NCBI RefSeq assembly: GCF_004118855.1
Contig: NZ_PDKF01000005.1
Coordinates: forward strand, 1 to 64,000
Direction: 5' to 3'
Length of the DNA stretch: 64,000 nt
DNA from: Arcobacter sp. CECT 8983
GTDB taxonomy: Bacteria > Campylobacterota > Campylobacteria > Campylobacterales > Arcobacteraceae
Positions 44,881 through 53,773 of the stretch are shown here, piece by piece (the stretch's first letter is position 1; each line of letters begins with the position of its first letter). The position numbers were made by a program, and so were the translations under genes. Under the pieces are notes generated by a model. It had not been told where the DNA came from. It searched no databases and saw only the letters and a list, made by a program, of their open reading frames with translations.

Positions 44881-45220
44881 ACTGTTGTTCACCATTATTG
44901 TTTTTCCACTCCCGATTTTTTACTATGAGGTATTTGTTATTGTCTATTGGAACTAGCCAATATTTAATTTTAATTTTTTTAAAATTGATATTGTTATGTC
45001 TAACAATTTTTACAACTGGATAATCGAATCCACCAGCAAAAAGTTGATTACATTTTAATATCCGTGATATTGTAAAATAAGTTGCCTTAAAAAAAGTATT
45101 GTTTTCATATTGCCAAATGGCATAATTAGAACAAGTTGGGTAATATCTACAAGACCCAAAAGATATTACAGATAGATATTTTTGATAAAACTTTATCAAA
45201 TACTTAATTATTTTATTCAT
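44870..45220 (-). CDS. yidD: Membrane protein insertion efficiency factor YidD
   Basis: The 116-aa protein has the family signature: IKFYQKYLSVISFGSCRYYPTCSNYAIWQYEN with three Cys, then CNQLFAGGFDYPVV. YidD proteins are usually 70-110 aa; the C-terminal extension here is Lys/Asn-rich. The ATG overlaps the rnpA stop region by 8 bp, and the gene end overlaps yidC. Confidence 0.95.
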   Translation of the reverse strand: MNKIIKYLIKFYQKYLSVISFGSCRYYPTCSNYAIWQYENNTFFKATYFTISRILKCNQLFAGGFDYPVVKIVRHNNINFKKIKIKYWLVPIDNNKYLIVKNREWKNNNGEQQYEQ

Positions 45221-45557
45221 CTGCTTTTAGTAGTTGAAGTTTTTTCATAGCATACATAAAATCTTTTTCTAAAGTTTTGAAATCTTTTTCAAAAAGTCTT
45301 TCTTTTGCTACAAAAATGTATTTACCAGTTTTTAGTTTATCTTCAAACTTTAAACACAGGGCTCTAAGCTTTCTTTTCGCTTCACTTCTTTTAACTGCAT
45401 TTCCAACTTTTTTAGAAGCTACAAATGCTAAGTTAAAATTTTCACCAGACGAAAAAAAAGCGACAAAAGTGTGCGTATGCCACTTCTTGCCGCTTTTGTA
45501 AAGTTGATTAAAATCTCTTGAATTATTAAGACGGTGCGATTTACTTAAACAGCTAAT
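45213..45557 (-). CDS. rnpA: Ribonuclease P protein component (apparent AUU start)
   Basis: Reading the minus strand between rpmH and yidD gives an intact 114-codon Rnp[21 protein letters not shown], then [17 protein letters not shown] and [29 protein letters not shown], ending LLKADE. It is the protein cofactor for tRNA 5' maturation. No in-frame ATG, GTG or TTG precedes the conserved N-terminus, and an in-frame TAG blocks extension. ATT at 45555-45557, with AAAGG 9 bp upstream, is the best start. It overlaps the rpmH end by 13 bp. Confidence 0.85.
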   Translation of the reverse strand: MSCLSKSHRLNNSRDFNQLYKSGKKWHTHTFVAFFSSGENFNLAFVASKKVGNAVKRSEAKRKLRALCLKFEDKLKTGKYIFVAKERLFEKDFKTLEKDFMYAMKKLQLLKADE

Positions 45558-45679
45558 CTTTTTCTACCTTTAGCTCTTCTAGCTTTGATAACTTTTCTAC
45601 CGTTTTTAGTTTTCATTCTGATTCTAAAACCATGCGTTCTTTTTCTTGGCGTGTTATGTGGTTGATATGTTCTTTTCAT
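45545..45679 (-). CDS. rpmH: 50S ribosomal protein L34
   Basis: A 44-aa protein, [19 protein letters not shown] then [23 protein letters not shown], the complete L34 sequence. It heads the rpmH-rnpA-yidD-yidC-jag-mnmE operon. Its last 13 bp overlap the rnpA reading frame, and its own AAAGG codons supply the rnpA ribosome binding site. dnaA and oriC are not beside it in this window. Confidence 0.96.
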   Translation of the reverse strand: MKRTYQPHNTPRKRTHGFRIRMKTKNGRKVIKARRAKGRKRLAV

Positions 45680-45765
45680 ATTCTATGTCCTCTATTCACA
45701 AATTAAGTCGCGTATTATATTTAAACTATACTTAAATTTTGTTTAGTTTAAGTGCTTCAAAATAT

Positions 45766-48342
45766 CTATTTTATATTTACTACAACTTTTTCATCTTTAA
45801 AATCAAACTCAACAGCCGAACCTTCGGTAATTTCATCTTCTAAAATTAAATCTGCTAACTTATCTTCAACTATTTCATATATTGCTCTTCTTAATGGTCT
45901 TGCTCCATATACAGGGTCAAATCCAATTTTTGCAATATACTCTCTTGCACTAGGAGTTAATGAAATATTGATATCTTTTTGTTCAACTTTTTTCTTAATC
46001 GAATCAAACATAATATCTACAATGTTTGTAATTGCATCTAATCCTAATTGTTCAAAAATGATTATATCATCAAGTCTATTTAAAAACTCTGGTCTAAAGT
46101 GAGATTTTAAATCATTTAGTACTTCTTTTCTTCTATTTTCTTTATCATCAATCTCAATTATCTTAGAACTTCCTATATTTGAAGTCAATATTATAATTGT
46201 ATTTTTAAAGTCAACAGTTACACCTTTGTTGTCTGTTAATCTTCCATCATCTAATACTTGTAATAGAATATTAAATACATCTGGATGAGCTTTTTCAATC
46301 TCATCAAATAAAATTACACTATAAGGTTTTCTTCTAACTGCCTCTGTTAATTGACCACCCTCTTCATATCCAACATAACCAGGAGCTGCACCAATAAGTC
46401 TAGATACTGCATGTTTCTCCATATATTCACTCATATCAAATCTAATAAGAGACTTCTCATCATCAAATAAAAACCTTGCAAGTGTTTTTGCACTCTCTGT
46501 TTTACCAACACCTGTTGGTCCTAAGAATAAAAATGAACCAATAGGTCTGCTCTCTTCACTTAATCCTGCTTTATTTCTTTTTATTGCCCTACTTATAGCT
46601 TTTAGTGCTTCATCTTGTCCTATAACATCTTTTTTTAAAACTTCTTCAACTTTTAAAACTTTTTGTTTTTCTGAGTCCATCATTTTATTTACAGGAATTC
46701 CAGTCCATCTTGAAACAATACTTGCTATTGCTTCTTCATCAACAGAATTTCTTAAAAGAGTACCCTCTTCTTGCATTTTAGACCATTTTTCTTGATTCTC
46801 TTTTATTTTCTCTTCTAATTGAGGAATCTCTCCATACTCTATAGAAGCTGCCTCTTCAAAGTTTGAATCTCTTTTTGCCCTTGCTGCTTTAGTTTTAAGT
46901 TCATCAATTTTTGCTTTTAAAGTACTTTGGGCATTAAATGTTTGTTTTTCATTTTCAAATCTTGATTCTAAAGACTGTTTTTCTTCATTTAAGTTTGCTA
47001 ACTCTTTTTCTATCTCTTCTAATCTTTCACTATTTTTCTTAGATTTTTCCATCTTTAATGCTTCTTTTTCTACATTAATAGTTTGGATTTTTCTTTTTAT
47101 ATTTGATAATGCAATTGGTTCAGACTCAATTTGCATTTTTAATTCTGCTGCTGCTTCATCAATTAAGTCAATAGCTTTATCAGGCAAGAATCTATCTGTA
47201 ATATATCTATTTGATAATTTTGCTGCACTAACTAAAGCACTATCATTAATAGTTACATTATGGTGAGTTTCTAATTTTTCTTTTATCCCTCTTAGTATTT
47301 GTAAAGCTTCATTTACACTTGGTTCATCTACATTTACAGGTTGGAATCTTCTTTGCATAGCTGCATCTTTTTCAAAATACTTTCTATACTCTTTAAGTGT
47401 AGTTGCACCTATTGTATGAAGTTCACCTCTTGCAAGGCTAGGTTTTAAGATATTTGCTGCATCCATACTTCCTTCACTAGCCCCTGCTCCAATAATAGTA
47501 TGAATCTCATCAATAAATAAAATTATATTTCCAGCTTTTTTTACCTCATCAATAACTGATTTTAATCTATCTTCAAATTCACCTCTATATTTTGCCCCTG
47601 CAATCATTGCACTCATATCAAGAGTAATTACTTTTTTATTTTGTAGACTTGTTGGAACATCTTTATTTACTATTCTTTGTGCAAGTCCTTCTGCAATTGC
47701 AGTTTTACCAGTTCCTGGTTCACCTAATAAAATTGGGTTGTTTTTTGTTTTTCTAATAAGAATTTGCATCATTCTATTGATTTGCTCATCTCTTCCAATA
47801 ACTGGGTCAAGCTCACCATCGATTGCTTTTTTATTTAGATTTATTCCATATTTCTCTAAAGCATCAAAGTTTTCATCAGAACTTGCACTATCTACTGTAG
47901 CACCTGCTCTCATAGCTTCAAGTTCTTTTACTGCTTCTCTTAGGTCAAGATATTTGCCTAAAACCTCTTTTACTTCATTTGTTTGGAAGTTTGCTACAAG
48001 CCAAGTATCTATTGCTATAAACTTATCGCCTTGTTTAGTCGCTTGACCGTGTGCATTCTCTAAAGAGTTTACAAAGTTTCTAGAAAGTTTAATATTCTCT
48101 TTTGTTAAAGAAGAAACTGTAGTTAACCTTGCTGCATAAGATTTTGCTTCTAATTCAATACTAGCTTTATCAACATTTATTCTATTTAATAATTGATTTA
48201 ACACTGAATTTGTATTAGTTAGTAAAGCCCATAAAAAGTGAATAACTTCTACTTCTTGATTTTTATTATGTAAAGCTAAAGCTACTGACGAATCAATAGT
48301 TTCTGCCATCTGATTTGTTAATTTTTCAAATAATTGTTTCAT
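45766..48342 (-). CDS. clpB: Disaggregase ClpB
   Basis: An 858-aa Hsp100 ATPase. The start is the ATG at 48342, with AAGGAG 8 bp upstream; the upstream GTG at 48351 lies inside that ribosome binding site. Clp_N domain at about 1-140, first AAA module with [15 protein letters not shown], the ClpB middle coiled coil (about 400-520), and second AAA module with [15 protein letters not shown]. It works with DnaK to resolubilise aggregates. The promoter carries both CIRCE and HAIR-like operators. Confidence 0.97.
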   Translation of the reverse strand: MKQLFEKLTNQMAETIDSSVALALHNKNQEVEVIHFLWALLTNTNSVLNQLLNRINVDKASIELEAKSYAARLTTVSSLTKENIKLSRNFVNSLENAHGQATKQGDKFIAIDTWLVANFQTNEVKEVLGKYLDLREAVKELEAMRAGATVDSASSDENFDALEKYGINLNKKAIDGELDPVIGRDEQINRMMQILIRKTKNNPILLGEPGTGKTAIAEGLAQRIVNKDVPTSLQNKKVITLDMSAMIAGAKYRGEFEDRLKSVIDEVKKAGNIILFIDEIHTIIGAGASEGSMDAANILKPSLARGELHTIGATTLKEYRKYFEKDAAMQRRFQPVNVDEPSVNEALQILRGIKEKLETHHNVTINDSALVSAAKLSNRYITDRFLPDKAIDLIDEAAAELKMQIESEPIALSNIKRKIQTINVEKEALKMEKSKKNSERLEEIEKELANLNEEKQSLESRFENEKQTFNAQSTLKAKIDELKTKAARAKRDSNFEEAASIEYGEIPQLEEKIKENQEKWSKMQEEGTLLRNSVDEEAIASIVSRWTGIPVNKMMDSEKQKVLKVEEVLKKDVIGQDEALKAISRAIKRNKAGLSEESRPIGSFLFLGPTGVGKTESAKTLARFLFDDEKSLIRFDMSEYMEKHAVSRLIGAAPGYVGYEEGGQLTEAVRRKPYSVILFDEIEKAHPDVFNILLQVLDDGRLTDNKGVTVDFKNTIIILTSNIGSSKIIEIDDKENRRKEVLNDLKSHFRPEFLNRLDDIIIFEQLGLDAITNIVDIMFDSIKKKVEQKDINISLTPSAREYIAKIGFDPVYGARPLRRAIYEIVEDKLADLILEDEITEGSAVEFDFKDEKVVVNIK

Positions 48343-48344
48343 TT

Positions 48345-48371
48345 TTAGCACTCCTTATCAATAACTGCTAA
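48345..48371 (-). promoter_or_regulatory. CIRCE operator (HrcA site) upstream of clpB
   Basis: In plus orientation TTAGCACTC-N9-AACTGCTAA against the consensus TTAGCACTC-N9-GAGTGCTAA: 9 of 9 in one arm and 7 of 9 in the other, with the exact 9-bp spacer. It overlaps the clpB ribosome binding site and lies just downstream of the -10, the usual place for HrcA repression. Confidence 0.8.
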
Positions 48372-48375
48372 TAAA

Positions 48376-48404
48376 ATTATAGCACTTGAGTGATTTATTG
48401 TCAA
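48376..48404 (-). promoter_or_regulatory. clpB sigma70 promoter
   Basis: Perfect -35 TTGACA (48399-48404) and perfect -10 TATAAT (48376-48381) with a 17-bp spacer on the minus strand. The -35 overlaps the stop codon of the upstream histidine-kinase gene. Such a strong promoter fits a gene normally held off by repressors. Confidence 0.85.
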
Positions 48405-48405
48405 G
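48385..48405 (-). promoter_or_regulatory. HAIR-like operator (HspR site) overlapping the clpB promoter
   Basis: In plus orientation CTTGAGT-N7-TGTCAAG against the HAIR consensus CTTGAGT-N7-ACTCAAG: 7 of 7 and 5 of 7 with the exact spacer. The weaker half coincides with the -35 TTGACA, so part of the match could arise from promoter constraint. Bound HspR would cover the spacer and -35. Confidence 0.55.
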
Positions 48406-50536
48406 TAGTCTTATTTAAAGGTAATGAAATTCTAAAGCAAGCACCAAGATAATGTTCGTTTTCATAGTTAACATTTATATTCTCAGCTATTATACTTCCA
48501 TGCATATGATCAACAATAATTTGGTGTGACATATATAAACCTATACCTGTTCCTTGTGCTTTATGCTTAGTTGTAAAATATGGCTCAAATACTTTATCTA
48601 TTATATGTTCTGGTATTCCGCCTGCATTATCTTTAATTTCTAAAATATAATTGTTTGATTCTACTTTTTCATTTATATATATAACTCTATTTTCTACATT
48701 ATTTGCAATAAAAGCATCCTTTGAATTATTTATAATATTTACAAATACTTGAATAAACTCATTTGATAAACCTTCATATAATAATTCTTCTTCTAAATAA
48801 TTTTCAAAAAGTTCTATTTCATAGTTTTTCAAACTTGCATCTAACAGTTTTAGAGCTCTTTTTATTACAATTTTTGTAACAAATTTTTCTGTCTTTTTAT
48901 CTGATTTAAAAAAGTTTCTAAAATCATCTATTGTTTTTGACAAAAATTGAGTATTTTCAACTATTATATCCATTGTATCAGCTACCCTGTCATTGTCTAA
49001 TACACCAAACTCCTTTTCAAACTTTATTCCACTAGCACAAGTACTTATTGTATTTAAAGGTTGTCTCCATTGGTGAGCAATATTACCTATCATTTCACCC
49101 ATTGATGCCATTTTACTTTGTTGAAATAGAAGTTGATCTTTTTGTTTTAATTCTGTAATATCTATAACAGCAGTTAACCTGATATCCTCACCTTCAAACT
49201 CTATTATTTTTCCTTGAACTAAAGCTTGAAATCTTTTACCATTTAATTTTATTAACTCTATTTCATAAGGTTCAGTGTTTTTTATCAAATTAGTTTTTAC
49301 TATCTTATGATATTTTTCATCTATAAAATTAAACATTGGTTTATTTACAAAATCTTTTCTACTATTTGCTTGAAAAAGTTTTAGACTAACATTATTTATG
49401 TCAATTATTATTCCATTTTTTGATAAAACAATAGACTCCATAGTTGAATTAAAAAGCCCTTTAAAACTATTTAATGATTTTTGCAAGTTATCTTCTCTCT
49501 TATCAATTTCAACTTGCATTTTATTAAAACTTTCAAGTAAGTTATTTAACTCTTCATAATGCAGTTGATTTACTTTTATATTATAATGTCCATCTGCAAT
49601 TTGTGAAGTTATTGACTGCATATCATCAAAGGATTTAAATATTTTTTTAGAAATTTTTATAGACAAGAAAATAGCTATAACACTAAAAAAAAGAACTACT
49701 AAAACTATTGAAACAATTATTGAAGTTAATGATTTTAAAATATCATCGTGACTTTGTCGAACCAATATACTCCAAGCTGTTTTTTTTACTTTTACATAAG
49801 CTCCTAATTGTTTTCCTTTTTTTGTAAATCCATTAAAAATTGCTTGAGTAAAAGGATCTTTTTTATTAATTAAATCTGTAAAAACTGAAAGTGAACTTGC
49901 ATTAAATCGTTGAAGAACAAATTGCTTTGAATCGGGATTTAAAATCATAATTCCTGTTTCATCAAAAATTCTTAACATATGAGAGTTATCAGTATTTTTA
50001 AATCTTTGTATAAAGTTTGATAACTCTGTTAATTTAATCATAATTACACCAATTTTATCTTGCATTTTAAAACTATATGAAATAGTTGGTTCTTCATCTA
50101 CTGAAGATAAAAAGACATTACTCCAATAATATTTTTTATAGTTCTTTACCTTTTTAAAATAGTTTTTATTAGAGTAATCAAAACCTTTGTATATGTTTAA
50201 GTTTGAAACAGCATAGAAATCCTCTATTATTCCCTCTTTATCTAATATTAATATAGAAGATATATTTTTATTTGTTTCTACAATATTTTTAAGAACTAAA
50301 TAGTTATAAGAGTAGTTTTCAGAAATGTATAAAGAGATATCTTCTATTTCTTGTAATATCTGTTCAACTTCTATAGATACTTGCTTTAAAACAAGATTTT
50401 GATTATGTTTTATGATTTCTATTTTTGAGTTATATAGTTTCCATATTGTTAAAATACCAACAATAATAATTACAGAAATTGAAAACAGAACTAAAAGTTG
50501 AAGTATCTCTTTTTTTAAACTCTTTATTTTATTCAT
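48401..50536 (-). CDS. Sensor histidine kinase with extracytoplasmic sensor, HAMP and PAS
   Basis: The 711-aa membrane kinase has TM1 at about residues 13-33, a periplasmic double-Cache-like domain (about 35-270), TM2 at about 275-297, a HAMP-like linker and a PAS domain (about 355-465, NSTMESIVLSKNGIIIDINNVSLKLF). Then HisKA has His488 in AHQWRQPLN, and HATPase has NIINNSKDAF, DNAGGIP and GTGIGLYM. No response regulator is adjacent. Its start overlaps the upstream binding-protein gene by 8 bp, implying a shared signalling function. Confidence 0.9.
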   Translation of the reverse strand: MNKIKSLKKEILQLLVLFSISVIIIVGILTIWKLYNSKIEIIKHNQNLVLKQVSIEVEQILQEIEDISLYISENYSYNYLVLKNIVETNKNISSILILDKEGIIEDFYAVSNLNIYKGFDYSNKNYFKKVKNYKKYYWSNVFLSSVDEEPTISYSFKMQDKIGVIMIKLTELSNFIQRFKNTDNSHMLRIFDETGIMILNPDSKQFVLQRFNASSLSVFTDLINKKDPFTQAIFNGFTKKGKQLGAYVKVKKTAWSILVRQSHDDILKSLTSIIVSIVLVVLFFSVIAIFLSIKISKKIFKSFDDMQSITSQIADGHYNIKVNQLHYEELNNLLESFNKMQVEIDKREDNLQKSLNSFKGLFNSTMESIVLSKNGIIIDINNVSLKLFQANSRKDFVNKPMFNFIDEKYHKIVKTNLIKNTEPYEIELIKLNGKRFQALVQGKIIEFEGEDIRLTAVIDITELKQKDQLLFQQSKMASMGEMIGNIAHQWRQPLNTISTCASGIKFEKEFGVLDNDRVADTMDIIVENTQFLSKTIDDFRNFFKSDKKTEKFVTKIVIKRALKLLDASLKNYEIELFENYLEEELLYEGLSNEFIQVFVNIINNSKDAFIANNVENRVIYINEKVESNNYILEIKDNAGGIPEHIIDKVFEPYFTTKHKAQGTGIGLYMSHQIIVDHMHGSIIAENINVNYENEHYLGACFRISLPLNKTT

Positions 50537-51635
50537 CTATTTTTATAAACTCCCCATTCTTAACTCTAAAATTATTATAATCTCTAATCACATCTCCATA
50601 TTTATCAAATATTATTTTACCTTGTAGCCCTTCAAACTCTTTTTGTAAAAGTAGATTCCTTTTTATTTGTGTTTCATCGCCTTTTTTTAACATTTCAATT
50701 ATTATTTTGCTTAATTCGTAAGCTTTTGATGCATACATAGATGGATAAATCCCATATTTCTTTTTATATTTACGAACAAACTCTTTATATATTTTATCAG
50801 AAGAGTGTTCATCATAATCAATATTAAAAATAACACCTTCTGCTGTTTTCCCTGCATTTTCAATAAAAGATGGAGTTCTTGCCCATTCTGATGAGGCAAT
50901 TTGTGTATTTAATCCTTTTAATCTAATATATTGAATTACCCTTGCAGAATCAACAGAATTTGCACAGATAAATATTAAATCTGGTTCTTTTTCTTTTATA
51001 TCCTCTACTAATAAATCTAAATTTGTATTTGTTTTAGAAAAAGAGATAAGACCTTGCTCACCTTTTGAAATTAAGTTTTTTTCAAAATTTGTCAGATAAT
51101 CTTTTGTATAAGTTTCATTATAGGGGTCATATATTCCATAAATTCTTTTAAATTTATTTTTAATAACAAAATCAGTAAAGGAATCAAATCTTTCTGAATT
51201 ATTTGCTGCATGTACTCTAAAAAAGTTATCGTCTTTTTGGGAAAATTCATTACTTGCAGAAGAGGCTGAAATCATAAATATATCATCATAATTATTTATT
51301 ATAGACATAGATACTTTACTCATAGAACTTGTAACATTCCCAATAATGATTTTTATATCTTCAGCTATAAAATCTTTTATAATACTTTTTGTCAAATCTT
51401 CATCTTGCTTATCATCTCTAAAAATAATTTCAATTTTTCTTTCATTAATTTCATAATCAATTTCTTCAAATGCAAGAAGTATTCCATTTACCATTGCATT
51501 TCCTAATATAGAGTATTTACCACTTAAAGCACCTATAAAACCTATTTTAAGAATCTTTTCTTCTTTAAAAAACACTATTGATACTGTTACTATAAAAATA
51601 GTTATTGCTAAAAATAAAATCAAAAGCTTTTTCAT
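50529..51635 (-). CDS. LivK-like periplasmic ligand-binding protein (copy adjacent to kinase)
   Basis: The 368-aa Peripla_BP_6-type protein has an N-terminal hydrophobic segment (residues 3-23) and IGFIGALSGKYSILGNAMVNGILLAFEEID, the family's opening motif. Then come ISASSASNEFSQKDDNFFRVHA, the hinge region, and SEWARTPSFIENAGKTAEGVIF. There is no Cys for lipidation, so it is either secreted or anchored by an uncleaved helix. No permease or ATPase is encoded nearby; overlap with the kinase gene suggests it presents ligand to the sensor. Confidence 0.85.
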   Translation of the reverse strand: MKKLLILFLAITIFIVTVSIVFFKEEKILKIGFIGALSGKYSILGNAMVNGILLAFEEIDYEINERKIEIIFRDDKQDEDLTKSIIKDFIAEDIKIIIGNVTSSMSKVSMSIINNYDDIFMISASSASNEFSQKDDNFFRVHAANNSERFDSFTDFVIKNKFKRIYGIYDPYNETYTKDYLTNFEKNLISKGEQGLISFSKTNTNLDLLVEDIKEKEPDLIFICANSVDSARVIQYIRLKGLNTQIASSEWARTPSFIENAGKTAEGVIFNIDYDEHSSDKIYKEFVRKYKKKYGIYPSMYASKAYELSKIIIEMLKKGDETQIKRNLLLQKEFEGLQGKIIFDKYGDVIRDYNNFRVKNGEFIKIDE

Positions 51636-51644
51636 GATATATCC

Positions 51645-52745
51645 CTAAATAACTTTATATTGACCATCTATAACTTCCATAAGTATATAATTTCTTTTTA
51701 TATCCCCATACTCATCAAACTCGATTTCCTCTTGTAGTCCTTCAAACTTTTTTATACTTAAAAGTGTACTTTTAAACTCTTTTATATTTTCATTTTTCTT
51801 TAATACTTCAATTATAATTTTTGTAGTTTCATAAGACTGAGAAGCATATATAGAAGGTTTTGTTTTATATTTTTCTTCATATTTTTCAACAAAATCCATA
51901 TACTTTTTATTTTTTGAATTATTATTATAAGAAGTTAAGAAAATCATTCCTTCTACATATTTGCCACCATTTTCAAGTAACTCAGAATTTTTAGACCAGC
52001 TTGAACCAATGATTTTATTTTCAACATCACTAATTCTTAAAAACTGAACTAATCTTGCTGTATCAAGAGTATTAGCAATAATAAGAATTGCATCAATATT
52101 ATCTCTTTTTTTTATATCTTCAGTTATATATGAAAAATCCTTTGATAACTCCTTCAATAAAACTAAAGAGTCACTTTTAAATTTATGAAATGATTTTTTA
52201 AAATTATTTGCATAAGTTTCACTATATGCACGATTATTTGGATCAAAAATAATATATATATTTTTTAAGTTTTTAGATAAAAGGTATTTGCTAAGTTTAT
52301 CAAAACTTTTTTCTGATTGAGATACTTGTGTTCTAATAAAGTTATCATCTTTTTTTGAAAAGTTATTAGAACTAGCAGAAGCAGAAATTAGTGTAGGCAT
52401 ATATGTTTTATCAAAAGATTCTAATGCAACTTCAGTCATAGAACTTGTACCTGCGCCTAAAATCAAATCTATTTTTTCTTTTTTAAATTCTGATATTGCT
52501 AGTTTTGCAGCAGTTTCTCTTTGTTTGTCATCTTTTGAAATAATTCTTACTTTCTTTTTATTTATTTCAAAATTCTCTTCTTCTAAAGCTAAAGTCATAC
52601 CATTTAATAAAGAGTGTCCCAGGTTTGAATATTTTCCACTTAAACCACCTAAAAAACCAATTTTTATTTCATTATTATTTGTAAAATTAGAATATATTAA
52701 AAAAGATGTAACTAAAATAAAAACCAACCCTAAGACTTTATACAT
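51645..52745 (-). CDS. LivK-like periplasmic ligand-binding protein (upstream copy)
   Basis: I take the start as ATG 52745 (366 aa), giving the signal segment MYKVLGLVFILVTSFLIYS. The upstream GTG 52757 would add four residues before a normal signal. The protein parallels the neighbour throughout (IGFLGGLSGKYSNLGHSLLNGMTLALEEEN, ISASASSNNFSKKDDNFIRTQVS, GSSWSKNSELLENGGKYVEGMIF), so the two are a tandem duplication that has diverged considerably. A TATAAT at 52778-52783 fits its promoter. Confidence 0.83.
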   Translation of the reverse strand: MYKVLGLVFILVTSFLIYSNFTNNNEIKIGFLGGLSGKYSNLGHSLLNGMTLALEEENFEINKKKVRIISKDDKQRETAAKLAISEFKKEKIDLILGAGTSSMTEVALESFDKTYMPTLISASASSNNFSKKDDNFIRTQVSQSEKSFDKLSKYLLSKNLKNIYIIFDPNNRAYSETYANNFKKSFHKFKSDSLVLLKELSKDFSYITEDIKKRDNIDAILIIANTLDTARLVQFLRISDVENKIIGSSWSKNSELLENGGKYVEGMIFLTSYNNNSKNKKYMDFVEKYEEKYKTKPSIYASQSYETTKIIIEVLKKNENIKEFKSTLLSIKKFEGLQEEIEFDEYGDIKRNYILMEVIDGQYKVI

Positions 52746-52818
52746 TTCTATTCCCACTTTTTAATAAATAATCTACTATTATACAAAAAAACATTTAATT
52801 TTTGGAGTATTTTAAAAT

Positions 52819-53385
52819 ATGTCACTTTGTGGAATTGATGAAGCTGGAAGAGGTCCTATTGCTGGACCACTTGTTGTTGCAGGAGCAATTATAAAAAAAG
52901 AAGTTGAAGGATTAAATGATTCTAAACAACTTACAGAAAAGAAAAGAGAAAAACTTTTTGAAATAATTAAACAAAACTGTTCTTACCATATTGTTTTTAC
53001 TGATTCTAAAACAATTGATGAAAAAGGTCTAAGTGCTTGTTTAAAATCATCAATAAAAGAGATTATAAATAATTTAAAAGAGGAAACAACTGAATTTTTA
53101 ATGGATGGAAATACCTCTTTTGGAATTGATACCCTTCAACACAAAATAAAAGCTGATGCTACAGTTCAAGAAGTAAGTGCCGCTTCAATTTTAGCAAAAG
53201 TTAGCCGTGATAGATATATGTGTGAAATTGCTTCTAAATATCCAAACTACTCATTTGAAAAACACAAAGGTTATGGAACAAAAGCTCATGTAGAAGCAAT
53301 CAAAGAGTTTGGAAGATGTGAGCAACACAGATATAGTTTCAAACTAAAAGGAGTAGATGATCAAAATCAGCCAAGCTTATTTTGA
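52819..53385 (+). CDS. rnhB: Ribonuclease HII
   Basis: The 188-aa nuclease removes ribonucleotides from DNA. It has CGIDEAGRGPIAGPLVVAG (catalytic D and E), the second acidic site FLMDGN, and ASILAKVSRDRYM (third). It stands on the plus strand and its 3' end overlaps the convergent MTH1187-family gene by 9 bp. Confidence 0.96.
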   Translation: MSLCGIDEAGRGPIAGPLVVAGAIIKKEVEGLNDSKQLTEKKREKLFEIIKQNCSYHIVFTDSKTIDEKGLSACLKSSIKEIINNLKEETTEFLMDGNTSFGIDTLQHKIKADATVQEVSAASILAKVSRDRYMCEIASKYPNYSFEKHKGYGTKAHVEAIKEFGRCEQHRYSFKLKGVDDQNQPSLF

Positions 53386-53691
53386 TACCTCTCCTATTTT
53401 ATTCTCAATAGATTGGATTTTTGTTTTTAATCTATTGTTCTTACCTTTTCGAATATCAAAAGTCAAAGTAGAATAAACTCTATTGCAACCTAATTCTTCA
53501 AGCTTTTCATAACATTTTTGTACAATAGCTAAAGCTTCTGACATCTTATTTGTTTCTATTGTTGTAGCCATTGAAGTTAACTGATAATCAAAGCCTGAAT
53601 CTCTAATAACTTTTATTACTTCTGACACATATTCACTTTTACTCTCTTTTTGGTCTGTGGGAAACATTGCCATACTTAACAAAACACTCAT
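53377..53691 (-). CDS. MTH1187/YqgV (UPF0045) family protein
   Basis: A 104-aa protein of the thiamine-binding-like superfamily: MSVLLSMAMFPTDQKESKSEYVSEVIKVIRDSGFDYQLTSMATTIE is the family's characteristic first half, followed by a second beta-alpha unit (CNRVYSTLTFDIRKGKNNRLKTKIQSIE). Homologues bind thiamine-like ligands in some structures. The role here is not established. It is convergent with rnhB. Confidence 0.85.
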   Translation of the reverse strand: MSVLLSMAMFPTDQKESKSEYVSEVIKVIRDSGFDYQLTSMATTIETNKMSEALAIVQKCYEKLEELGCNRVYSTLTFDIRKGKNNRLKTKIQSIENKIGEVSK

Positions 53692-53773
53692 ATTTTTCCT
53701 TTTAAGTTAAACTTTTATTATTATTTTAGTTATTGAGTATATAATATCTATATATTAGATAAAAGACAAAAAA

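Noticed and set aside
45277-45501. 74-aa plus-strand ORF in the rnpA region
   Set aside because: The minus strand here encodes a clear RnpA; the plus frame is its shadow.
45752-46102. 116-aa plus-strand ORF opposite the clpB 3' end
   Set aside because: Antisense shadow of clpB, composition Ser/Ile-rich and without family features.
48401-52757. Branched-chain amino acid ABC transporter operon
   Set aside because: Binding proteins of LivK type are present but there are no LivH/M/F/G homologues; the third gene is a histidine kinase.
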